64,000 nt of DNA, from contig CM065381.1 in assembly GCA_033060915.1 (NCBI GenBank), positions 7,973,501-8,037,500 of the forward strand, in the 5' to 3' direction. This document shows positions 42,196 through 52,800 of this stretch, piece after piece. The translations under genes and the position numbers were made by a program. How positions within the stretch are numbered: position 1 is the first letter of the stretch; each line of letters opens with the position of its first letter. The notes beneath the pieces were generated by a model that did not search any database, was not told where the DNA came from, and saw only the letters and a program-made list of their open reading frames with translations. Source of the DNA: Euryodendron excelsum. Taxonomy: Eukaryota > Streptophyta > Magnoliopsida > Ericales > Pentaphylacaceae.

Positions 42196-42384
42196 TAACT
42201 TGTTTGGAACTTCGGGGAGAGAAGAGAAAGTAAAAGAACGAGAGAATGAAGAAAAAGTAATTTTTCTTTTTTCATTCCCTTTCCCTTCCGTTCTCTTTTG
42301 GATAGAATAAAACAAGAAAAATTGAAGTGGCGGAAAAATTTTAACCTTTCCTTCCTTTTACTCCCCCAAGCTCCAAACAAACTG
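42196..42384. mobile_element. TTA-flanked fold-back MITE in repeat unit A
   Basis: 189 bp, flanked by TTA (42,193-42,195 and 42,385-42,387). Left end TAACTTGTTTGGAACTTC; right end reverse-complemented CAGTTTGTTTGGAGCTTG. Unit B has the empty site (TTGAGTCCTAGAAGAG, about 44,325). Ends and flanks resemble the element at 17,401, so both probably belong to one family. Confidence 0.75.
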
Positions 42385-42704
42385 TTAGAAGAGTGATGGG
42401 CGGAAATGAAAGTGACTAGTTTGATTAGTCACAAGAGGGAGGTTCCTTAAGGTAGCTTCTTTCTATGAAGAGTCTGGTGATTTGATACTCACAAGGAGTA
42501 GTTTTGATATTGGTTAGGAACCTCAAAATCAGATTAATCCTATATTGCTCATAGTCAATGATGCACATTGAAATGAAAGTGACAATGGTTCCATATTTCC
42601 AAGGGGGGTTGTTTTTAGGTTGGTTAATTTCATGCATACTTCCAAAACAGAAGTGAAATGAAGAGCTAAGTTTCAATTTTTCTTTTTTATTTCTTTTTTT
42701 TTTA

Positions 42705-43056
42705 TAATTACATTTTACCCTCTTGTAGTTTGAACTAAAATCAGTTAACCCTCTTACAGTTTAAAAGTAAACATATGACCCCTGTGATTTGGACTTAATT
42801 GCAAAATGGAGAGAAACTATTAAATTTAATGAATTTTTTTTATAGGAGTATTTTAGTTATTTTATCTCTTTAAATTAAAATATTAAAAAAAAACAATTTG
42901 ACTCTTTTATGCCAAAATAAAGAGTTGTCTTCCAAGGGTTTATTTATTTTTATTATTTCACCAAAGTAACTTTTTGTTCTAATTTAAAGATATAAAATAA
43001 TAAAAATATCTCTGTGACAAAATTTGCTCAAATCACAAGAGGGTGAAGTGTAATTA
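42705..43056. mobile_element. Fold-back MITE with TAATTACA ends in repeat unit A
   Basis: About 350 bp bounded by inverted repeats of about 27 bp: left TAATTACATTTTACCCTCTT, right reverse-complemented TAATTACACTTCACCCTCTT. Unit B lacks it, passing directly from a poly(T) tract to GGGTTAAATCTCAGC near 44,657. A target duplication is hard to define in the T-rich flank. Confidence 0.7.
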
Positions 43057-46000
43057 CCTTTTCTTGTGGTTAAATCTCAGCGAAACACTTAACGGTTTTA
43101 ATTTTGTTTGTGATATTGAAATTTAAATAAAAAATGCGTTTGTCAATCATATTTTATAGGTGAAATTATGAATGGCAAACCACACTTCTATTTTAAAGGT
43201 GTATTTAAATGCGTGATTTGGAAACGCGTTTTCATTTGCTTTTTTACAAAATTGTGAGGGCTTTTCGATTGAAATTTATTGGAATGGACATCTTTGGTTT
43301 TTTTCTATGAAATGCAGATGATTTCCATGCAAAATGGTGAGTATAAACCGCATACAGTTACAAACTCTATTTTGGTTTTCTCGTTTAATGAAAATCAAAT
43401 GTTTGACAAATTTGTTCTAAAAATTATTTTTGCCTAGACAGCATTTGAAAATTTGATTGCAAAACCTTTTTTTTTTTTTTTTCCCCCAAAGAGACACCAA
43501 TTTTAGGAACAATCAACTCAATGTTTTTTAAGTTTGCAAAACCCGTCTTCACACGAAAAGAAATGCGATATGCAAACAATGGTAGTTTGAAAGTACCCAT
43601 TTTCTTATTCTCAAGAACAAAAAAAAGGGGGAGAAATTTCCATTCATTTTTTTTTTTTTGGTTTGAAAAACACAAAAAACGAAAATAAAGCAGAATCGTA
43701 ACCCAATTTCCCTACCAACATTAGAAGGGTATAGTTAAACTGGGATAATAAAAGTGATATCAGTAACACTTGTAAAACTACCTCAAATAGATGTGTGGAG
43801 CTATAAATCAAGTCCCAACTGACCAGTGCAAGAAGAGTATGCATAATCGGGGGCTCCCATGGCAAAAAGGATGTTCAAACTCACCTCAAGAAATGAGCAT
43901 AACGGTCTATTTGGTACAAACTTTTTTCAGTTTTTTTTAGATTGGTTTTTTTTCTTTATAAGTAAAAAAGTTAATTTTTTTTTAAAAAGCAAAACAAAAA
44001 AACAATTGTACCAACAAACCGTAAATATAACTATTTAAACTTTGAATATAGCGTTGTGTTAGGAAATGAGAACCTAGTATACCTTTACAAAGAAATGACC
44101 AAAAAGTAGTTTTGAGTCTTAAAGAGTCTTTCGTTATTCTAATTCCTCCTCTTACAGTGTCCTGAACACATTTACCGAACCCACTTAAGCAAGGGAGCCC
44201 ACCTCAGATTTAATTCCCGTATTGAAACAGGCAAACATGTCATGTGAGAAGTTTCTCTCGAGAAAGAGTTGATTCATCACATTTATCTGTCAAACCATGA
44301 TAAACCATTAACTCCTCCTCCTCTTCTTGAGTCCTAGAAGAGTGATGGGTTGAAATGAAAGTGACCTGGCTTGATAGTCACAAGGGGTAGGTTTCTTAAG
44401 GTAGCTTCTTTCTATGAAAAACCTTCTGATTTGATGCTCACAATGGGTAGTTTTTATATTGGTTAGAAACCTCAAAATCAGATTATTCATATATTGCTCA
44501 TAGTCAATGATTCACATTGAAATGAAAGTGACAATGGTTCCATATTTCCAAGGGGGGTTGTTTTTAGGTTTGTTTGTTTCCTGCAAACTTCCAAAACAGA
44601 TTTGAAATGGAGAGCCAAGTTTCAATTCTCTTTTTCTTTTTCATTTTTTTTTTTTGGGTTAAATCTCAGCCAAACACTTAATGGATATAATTTTGTTTGT
44701 ATTATTGAACTTTTGAATACAAATGTGTTTGTCAAGCATATATTATAGGTGAAATTATGAATGGCTAACCACACTTCTATTTTTAAAGGTGTGGTTAAAT
44801 GCATGATTTGGGAATGCGTTTTCGTTTGTATTTTAATATTTTAATCACACGTCAAAACAGTGAGGGCTGTTCGATTGAGATTTATTGGAATGGACATCAT
44901 CGGTTTTTTCTATGAAAGTGGAGATGATTTCCATGCCAAATGCAGTGTGTAAACCACATCCGTTACAAACTCTATTTTACTGGTTCTGAAATTATTTTTG
45001 CCAAGACAGCATTTGAAAAATTGAATTCAAACCCGCTTCAAATTTTTTTCCCAACAAAGATCCCAATTTTAGGAACAATCAATACACTATTCTTTTAGTT
45101 TCCAAAACCTATTTTCACACGAAAATAAATACGGTATGCAAACAACGGTGTTTTGAAAATTTTCATTTTTTTATTCTCAAGAACAAAAAAAGGGAGAAAT
45201 TTCCATTCAATTTTATTTTTTTATTTTTGGTTTCAAAAACACAAAAAACGAAAATAAAGCAAAGCCGTAAACAAACAGGCTTTCCTGTCAAGATTAAAGT
45301 TTTGCAATATCAACCCAATTTCCCTACCAACATTAGTAGGGTATAACTAAACTAGTATGATAAAAGTGATATCAGTAGAACTTACAAAACTATCTGAAAT
45401 GGATATGTGGAGCTATGAATTAAGTCCCAAACCATTTTTGCATGTGCAATCTAATTGATCACTACGCCTAGGAGAGAACAGGCCCTGTAAATTTCATCCA
45501 TTCCATGACAGTCAAACCAGAGAATTCATGGAAATGGAGGGAAAATCAGTGAAGACTTGCCCATTGACAAGTTCAAAGTCCAAAAAGAGCACACATGTTC
45601 AGGGGCTCCCACCACCATTGCAGAGGCTTACCAAGTCCATCAATGTTGAATATAACACATCCAATGACATATAACCCAGGAATATAACCCATTGACAAGT
45701 TCAATAGTGTCGGGTCCACCATTGGAAACATCTGCATGAAGTTTCCGCTCCTTGGAGAAACATCTGCATGAAGTGTTTCTCCTTGCTCCAGCTCAAAGGA
45801 CAAGCAGAGGTAGTCTCAGTTCGTTTTTATTCCAACCATAAGAGCTTCCTCATGAAGCCAATGAATAACTTGGCTTGCAATCTGAGGTTAAAGTAATAAC
45901 AATTTTAACAATATTAACGAAAATGCAAGAACAGTAAAGAGTGCATGTATCCGATTATATACATCCTCTACCCAAACAAAACACATACATAATAGACTTA

Positions 46001-48738
46001 TACATGCATAACATTGCCTATGTAAATGCATTTATCAGAGTAGTCATCGTGGGATTGAAGTTGTGAAGATTGCTATATTGAATTTTGTTTAATACATGTT
46101 GATGAACTTGTTATCAAACAGGAAGAGTTGTGCATGAAGTTGGAATTTCACATGCTTCTTCCAGATTGTTTAATGCATGCATCAGGCAAACTATATGCTG
46201 ATACTATTCCTAACTGGTAAAACCAAAGATGGTTTTGGATTCTTTGCTTGGTTTAAGTGGAAGCAATATGAAATATGTGTCTTGGACTCCGGTCGGGTGT
46301 CGGGTGAGGGTACATATCTCAGTGTCGGATTCATCTTATTCTCACGTCCATAGACACTCGGACACAGCAAAATTTTATATGTTTTAAATATTTCTTTTGT
46401 TCTTTTTAATGTAAAATAGTGTTTACAAACTAAAATACAGCATTTCATGCATAATATGAAAAATAGTAAACTCAACTACTCATACATACTTGTTGGATGT
46501 ATATCCATCTAGCCATATCGAACACATATCCTATAGTTTTATCCGAGTGTCGAGTGTCCGACACAAGCATTTCACAAATTTAGAAGAAGTCTAGGTAACA
46601 TAACATAGCTCATGAGAATGACATTGCTTGCTTTTTATGTTTTTAGGAGTTTTACTTATTCAGTAAAATGATTTGAGACTTTTATTTGAGGCATATGGGG
46701 TAGGATGAGTTTAAGACATATTTAAGCCATTTTAAGGTTCTATGAAGCCTATAGATAGGACCCATTGGCAAAAATGAAGCTTAGCACTAGAAGACAATTT
46801 TTGTTTGAAGAAAAATATTTGGAACAGCTTTGGTTCTCTCTCCTCTATCTCTTTTTTCTCTCTTGCATCTCTAAATCCTATCTCTGCTATATTATTCTTG
46901 TCTACACTATGCCTTTCTATCTCTGGCAATTCTCTCTTCTTTAATCTCTCTGTGCTATTTCTTTGGTATACCTTTCTTGTTATATGGAAACAACATAAAA
47001 AGAAAGGAATAATATCAGCAAACTTTATAGGCCCGGCATGTGTCTCAAGAAAGTACTATGATTTATGCGAGATTAGTTACATCACCCCATAATCATTTTT
47101 TTCCAAAAATTGCTCTTAACACTAGTTGCAAAAGAAAACATCTCTAGTAAAAGCTGTAAATTTTGATCTCTACACCTGTTTCTTTAGCAAGAAAGCACAC
47201 ACTCTCCTTTGCTGTTATACAGAAACATCAATTTCTCTCTCTGCAATGCTTTCCAAGACAGTACAAGCTGTACTAGAGTAACAACAAATTCTATTTCTTT
47301 CTTTCTTTCATTTATTTTTTTAAATTGCAGTGAAACTTGGAAAAGTTCATAACAGTTTTGAGATATTTGAAATTTATCCAAGTCTAAGAAACAACATTAT
47401 GTAACATAAGAATTCCAAATATGTCTCCAGACCATAGCTTTTAATGTCAGATGTAATGAAATGGAAAAGGATACATAATCATTCAAACATAAATATCACC
47501 TGTTATATGTGCATGTTCTTCTCTATTTTCATTTATTTAAAAATTTTAGTGCATCTTGTGATAAGCAATATGATAAAACACGCCATAGGAAAATGCAACA
47601 GGTTGAAACTTGGTACAAACAAAAGTGCAGTTTATTAAACAGGAACCAAAATATCTACTGATATAAGGGCCACCAGACTCTCACCTTTCCCTTCTACATT
47701 GACGCAATCATTTTTCACCACCACCTTAGTTCGAAACTGCGACTTTACGCCCTTAATATGTTTAATGCACAAGTTCTGGGATTGGCATCCTGCATGCAGA
47801 ATTGACTGAGGAACATTCATGGAGAGTGTCCACGAAGATGTTCGAGAATGCCAAGTAGGATGAGATATAAGATAGACATGTGGGACCCCAACAACCTTCA
47901 GGTATCGAACAAACTATTAGATGGAATGAAATGGTGAAATAAAGATCAATAACACATTTCTCTTTCTTCCTACATAAATTCCGATTCATGTAAACAAGAA
48001 TTCAAGCTATACCAGATTTTCCAGCTCAATTGTAAATAGTTTTCTCCTATTCCATTCACATTAGCACCTAAAGATGCGTTGAATGCTTCATGATTAACCA
48101 AACAAAAACCTGGAACCCAAAAACTAGAAGCGGTAAAAAACCAGTATGTAGAAGTATGAATAGAAAAGCAAGGAACCTACCTGCTCATCAAAGATTGCCC
48201 AATGAACTTCACGAAGGACTGAATGTGTTCCTTTAGCACACTCATCATCATTCACAGGTATTTTCTGTGTTTCTTTGGATGGACTCTCAGAGGAGCAATG
48301 GTTTTCATTTTCATATTACTACCCAAATAGGCAACAAGAAATGCAAATTGAAGACAGCGACATGAATTTGGAGGTAAGTTCACAGCAAGCATTCCAGCTG
48401 TATCATGCTCAATTCGCACTGTTGATATAGCAGATGGGCGGGATACGGCCACTGAATCGTGTAATGGATTGTCAAATAGATCGATGTAGAAGCCTTCATT
48501 GCCAGGAGCAGAAGCGAGCACACGCTGCCGTTTAACTTTCCAGTTTTGCTGCAATCTATCAACTTGTCAGGAAATAAGGTAGAAAGAGGATGGAATTACA
48601 CTAACATGATTATGAGATAATAAGTTTCTTTTACTCATACGTAGAGGGGCAGTTGAGATCAAGAAAATAATATACAACCACTGCCATTTGTCAACAAATT
48701 TTGGTTTTTTGTGTTCACTGTGTGAGATCTACTGAGGC

Positions 48739-49263
48739 CTAAGAAGCACGGACATGAAACGCCAACACGGCAATTTTCAAAAAAATAGGAGACATGACAT
48801 GGCGGGGACACGGCACAAATTATTTATATTTTTTTATGTAAAAAATATAATTTTCATGCATTTTTTTTTTCGTTTTGTATTTAATTATTTGTAAATGTTA
48901 CGACTAATAGCCCATTAAGCCACTTTAGTTTACAAACAAAAGCCTATTAATCCTAAACCCATTGTAAGATCCACAACAAAATAAAATGGAACAATCCAAG
49001 TACTCTGTCTTTCTAGATACAAGAGAAGAGCCATTAAAAAGATGTGCTCCTACAAACCAAAAAGCAAGTTAACTGTGTCATAAAAGTGTCCCGAAAAGGA
49101 CACACGTGTCCGCAAAGTATCCGATGTGTGCTTGGCAAGAAATAATTAAAAATAATTACAACACAAGAGAGAGCTTGACCGATGTGTGTCCGACGAGTGT
49201 CGGTTGTTTGACATGTATCGGACACGGGAACATCGCTCTATCGTGCGTGTCCATCTTTCCTAG
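48739..49263. mobile_element. hAT-type non-autonomous element, copy d
   Basis: 525 bp between MED17 relic exons 3 and 4, flanked by a perfect 8-bp duplication ACTGAGGC (48,731-48,738 and 49,264-49,271). Ends: left CTAAGAAGCACGGAC, right reverse-complemented CTAGGAAAGATGGAC. It shares ACACGG and GTGTCC subterminal repeats with the copies at 26,637, 35,449 and 38,092. No transposase reading frame. Confidence 0.88.
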
Positions 49264-49596
49264 ACTGAGGCTCAATAGCTATATACCAAATTAATATCAT
49301 GACAAGATACAAACAGGAAAGGGAAAATATGGAGACAGTTTACTCAAGAATGTTTTAAAAATGGCATTGGAATGTGAAATTCAACAAATGTAGATTTAGT
49401 GTATCAGACAACCAGCAAAATATACGGCATTTAGGGCATGCTCACCTGATGAGAGCCCTATAGAATCTGGCGTCCCTAGCAACATGCCGTTCCAATGCTT
49501 TCACAGATTGCTTGAAATATTTCCTAAGATGCTGTCAATCAGAGACAAAAGGCAAGTAAGAAGTGGTTCATGACATAAACAATAATCAACCACTAT

Positions 49597-49854
49597 TAGG
49601 GCTGTAAACGAGCCGAGCCTGTTCAAGCTCGGCTTATTTAACTTTCAAGTCGATCTCAAACGAGTTTTAATCGAGCTGAGCTCGAGTAGCTTGAATTTTT
49701 TAGTATATTTTTGCTTAGTTCAAGCCGAGCTTAGACACGAGCTTTAAAATGTGTTCAAGTTTGGTTTGTTTATATAATGAGCCGATCTCGAATGACTTTT
49801 TAATGAGCCAAAAACAAGCCAAGCTTGAATAATTTGGTTTGTTTTACAGCCCCA
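49597..49854. mobile_element. hAT MITE of the TAGGGCTGTAAAC type
   Basis: 258 bp between MED17 relic exons 2 and 3. Flanked by a perfect 8-bp duplication ACCACTAT (49,589-49,596 and 49,855-49,862). Ends: left TAGGGCTGTAAAC, right reverse-complemented TGGGGCTGTAAAAC. The body repeats GAGCCGAGC/GCTCGGCT motifs. This end sequence, with 8-bp duplications, is common among plant hAT MITEs. It is a different family from the GACAC-rich elements. Confidence 0.88.
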
Positions 49855-52800
49855 ACCACTATGCAGATATGGCAAGGCTGCTGCACAACTATCATTTCCT
49901 TGACCAAAATTGTCTACATGGCATAACTTGTCCATGCAAAGTTATGCTAACTATGTCTAGCCTATCAAGTATAACATATGGCAAAATTGTGAATTTGAGC
50001 AGAGGAAGAGTATTACTGCAATGTAATAAAGTACAAATGCACAACAAACACAAAGAAGAGTACCTGGAAGCATTGCAGCTTTGTTGCTGTAGATACAGCA
50101 AGGTCAGACAGTAGCTCATTGGGTAACTGCTTCGGCCTGGTCATACCAGCCACTGTAACTGCATCATTACCTTCCACCTACACATACCAAATCAAAAACA
50201 CAAATTACACAATTATCCGTCATTCAACTTTTGCCGATTCTGTTCCCCTGATATTGACGAAAACACTTGAGAGTAAAGTCATATCAAGCAAAAAACTAAC
50301 CTAAATCAAGCACTTACTAAAGAATACAAAAATTAATCTCAAAGCTTGTTAGTTGATTCAGATTAAAAGCAAAAAGTAATTACAAATAAGCAAAAATCCA
50401 AAATTCCCCGAATTATTCAACTGAGATCCTCACTGATTGTCTTGATAGTAAAGGTTGTTTAGATAGTGAGATTAATACACTAAACACTACAAGTAAATCC
50501 GACACACATTTAACATCAAAATGATCGCTTTAAGGCATTGTCAACACCATACATTAATCTATTCTAATATACAAAAGGAGAACCTCATTTGGAGTTTGCC
50601 TCCTCTTGAAGCTGTATCACGCAGATTGACATTTTAAAATTTCCAAATTTGTCTTCTAAAAACTAATTTATTACAGTCACAATAACTGTAAGGATAAACA
50701 TGAAAGTTAAAAACCAAAAAACTGCTCCACATCCGCACATCACTACAACATATACATACACATATAAAACATCTATATGTACATAAAAATACGCATATAT
50801 GAATCGAGTCAAAACGCCACTTAAAAAAATATTAGGGAAATTCATGGGGAGAAGAAGCTCACGAAGGGAATCGTTCGACTCCGTGTTCTTGATCAATGGC
50901 TTCTAAGCGCTTGATTGGAAGCTTGTCCAGAGAGATCTCCAAATTTCCGTCCATTCTTCCGGGAAAATCCTGAGAAAATTTGAACTGAACCCTAGAAGAG
51001 AGAAACCGGTACTCAAAACGATCGTTTCCGTTAAGAGAAGCCCAATATTCAACCAGGCCTGGGCTCGATCTAAATAGACCACAAACCTACAGCAAGATCC
51101 AGACAACAGGCCTCGAATGATTTGGGCCGAATTTTCATCTCATATATTGTTTATATTTCATACCGCAGTTCCAAATATAGGAAACAACATGAGAAACGAA
51201 AAAATAAAATGTGGCCTAAAAATATTATGGGAGAAGACTATATAATGTAATATTAGATAGGTTATTTTTAAGAAAATTTATTAAGAACTTTAAAACAGCA
51301 ATATAATTAACATACTAAATACTTTTATAATCAATAAAATATTAATGCTACAGCCTATCTAAAAAAATACTAAGGCTACACAATAACTATGAAACTTTTA
51401 ATTATTTGTTTTTGTTAAAAATTAATATTTGAGAGTATAAAAAACACTATAACTTTTGAAAAGTAAGTTTTTAGATAGTATCCACAATACGTACTTTTTT
51501 CTTTTCTTTTAGTTAAATAGCTTGATATATATGAGCACGCATATTGAATTGAATTCTTAACGATTTAAGTTTTTGGACTAATTGACGATCTAAAGTGATA
51601 CCATAGCTTCGATTTCAAGAGATCCTAGATTCAAGCCTCACAATCTGTCTATTTCTTCTTGTTGTGTACTTTATTTTTCATGTGTTAGTGAACCATGTTT
51701 AGTTCTGGCTGTTTGTCTCTTCACCAGCAACATGGTGTCGCCCATGAGAGAAGTGTTAGATAACTTGATGCACATACTGTTAGGTTCATTTCAAAACAGT
51801 TTGAGCTTTTGGAACAATTAGTGATGTAACAAAAATTTTTTTTCCAAAGAAAAAGATGAGCTTCAAATCCTTCAATCCCATGTAGTCCTTTGACCCTTTT
51901 AGAATATTCCCAGTTGTGGTTTGCACTGAATTTGTATCTATACAATGCATGTGATGTTCAACTGCATGCATGCCAGGGTCTTGGACTTTGATTGCTACAA
52001 CTCACAAAAGGCTGAAAAAACAAGCCATTGATTATGGATTTGTCTTATATCTTGTGTGTAACCTACCCACTCCGAAGCAGCTGACTCATCTTCTGTTGAT
52101 TTTAGTGTGAGCTTAATCTATTATCTAGGGGAGGTTTCAACCCCAACAAATCCACCAATTTTGTAAAGAGGCTTTATAAAATGTTTAAACATATTGCGAA
52201 TCAATAAATAAATACCCAAAAAACCTACCACAAATAAACTAACCCAATACTAAGTTATTATTATTAATTTTTAGAATTCCTCTTACAATGAAATCAACTC
52301 ATTGAAACATGTTTGTATTGAGTTTTTGGAATGAAGTGTTTGTTTTCTAAATTATTGTGAACTTACAAGGACAAAACAAGTACTAGCTAGGCTTAGACAA
52401 AAACAAATACAAGGATAAAAATAAGAATTAGCTGGTTCTCATGCTAAGCATAACGTTTTAAGTTCATTTCCTCCTCATGCCTCCTTATGGTTAGCTATCA
52501 TTTATGTAAAGTTCAATCCCTCCTCATACTCTCTTATGGTTAGCAATTATTTATGTAATATATGATAGTTATATAGTTTGTGTGAACGATAACCTTCACG
52601 AGATTAAATGAATAGTTAATTAAAGAAGGGAACAATGATAGTGATATAGGCTTATTGACATTAATATATATGATTAGCATCTTTAACATCATATTTATTT
52701 AATCTTGTGACTCAAACTTGTAGTGGTTCACTGTAATTAAAATGGAAAATGACAAGAACTTGTATACAATATCACTCAATTATATATGTATGTCTGTCTG

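Larger units (their letters stand above)
41639..45440 (+). repeat. Two-unit tandem repeat of about 2 kb
   Basis: Unit A runs from about 41,639 to 43,860 and unit B from about 43,861 to 45,440. Shared landmarks in the same order are AAAAAGGATGTTCAA (start), GTAGCTTCTTTCTATGAA, GTTAAATCTCAGC, CAATTTCCCTACCAACATTA and an ending near GTCCCAA. Two MITEs (189 and 352 bp) account for most of the extra length of unit A. No coding function is seen. Confidence 0.8.
40418..45598. other. Spacer between the TMEM128-like gene and the MED17 relic
   Basis: The first 800 bp should hold the TMEM128-like gene's leader and promoter, rich in AC tracts on this strand. No gene follows. Most of 41,639-45,440 is a diverged two-unit tandem repeat whose first unit contains two inserted MITEs. 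Short ORFs occur in both units at the same place (about 42,430-42,680 and 44,310-44,490), but they have no recognisable domain and differ in length. Confidence 0.6.
45599..50954 (-). pseudogene. MED17 (Mediator head subunit 17) pseudogene, intron-bearing
   Basis: Exons of MED17 remain in order on the minus strand: 50,863-50,954 (MDGNLEISLDKLPIKRLEAI...), 50,064-50,177 (VEGNDAVTVAGMTRPKQ...), 49,446-49,531 (HLRKYFKQSVKALERH...), 48,181-48,555 (LQQNWKVKRQR...HWAIFDEQ), a scrap from 48,109, 47,640-47,895 (YLISHPTWHSRTSSW...) and 45,599-45,881 (IASQVIHWLHEEAL... to FLGYMSLDVLYSTLMDL). MED17 is a roughly 650-residue core subunit linking activators to RNA polymerase II. Breaks: most of the N-terminal region between the first two exons is absent and their phases do not join; exon 4 is one base short in an A run, and two stops precede the restored frame; the next exon lacks one base (GTTTTTG-TTTGG); a TGA stands where Arg is expected before DYLCLSFELEQGE; part of the C-terminal domain is deleted. 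Retained introns indicate a DNA-level duplicate, not a retrocopy. Two hAT elements sit in its introns. Confidence 0.85.

Noticed and set aside
46250..46590. Another GTGTCGG/GACAC-rich relic of the hAT family
   Set aside because: Subterminal-like motifs are present, but no terminal repeats or 8-bp flanks could be fixed, so no boundaries are claimed.
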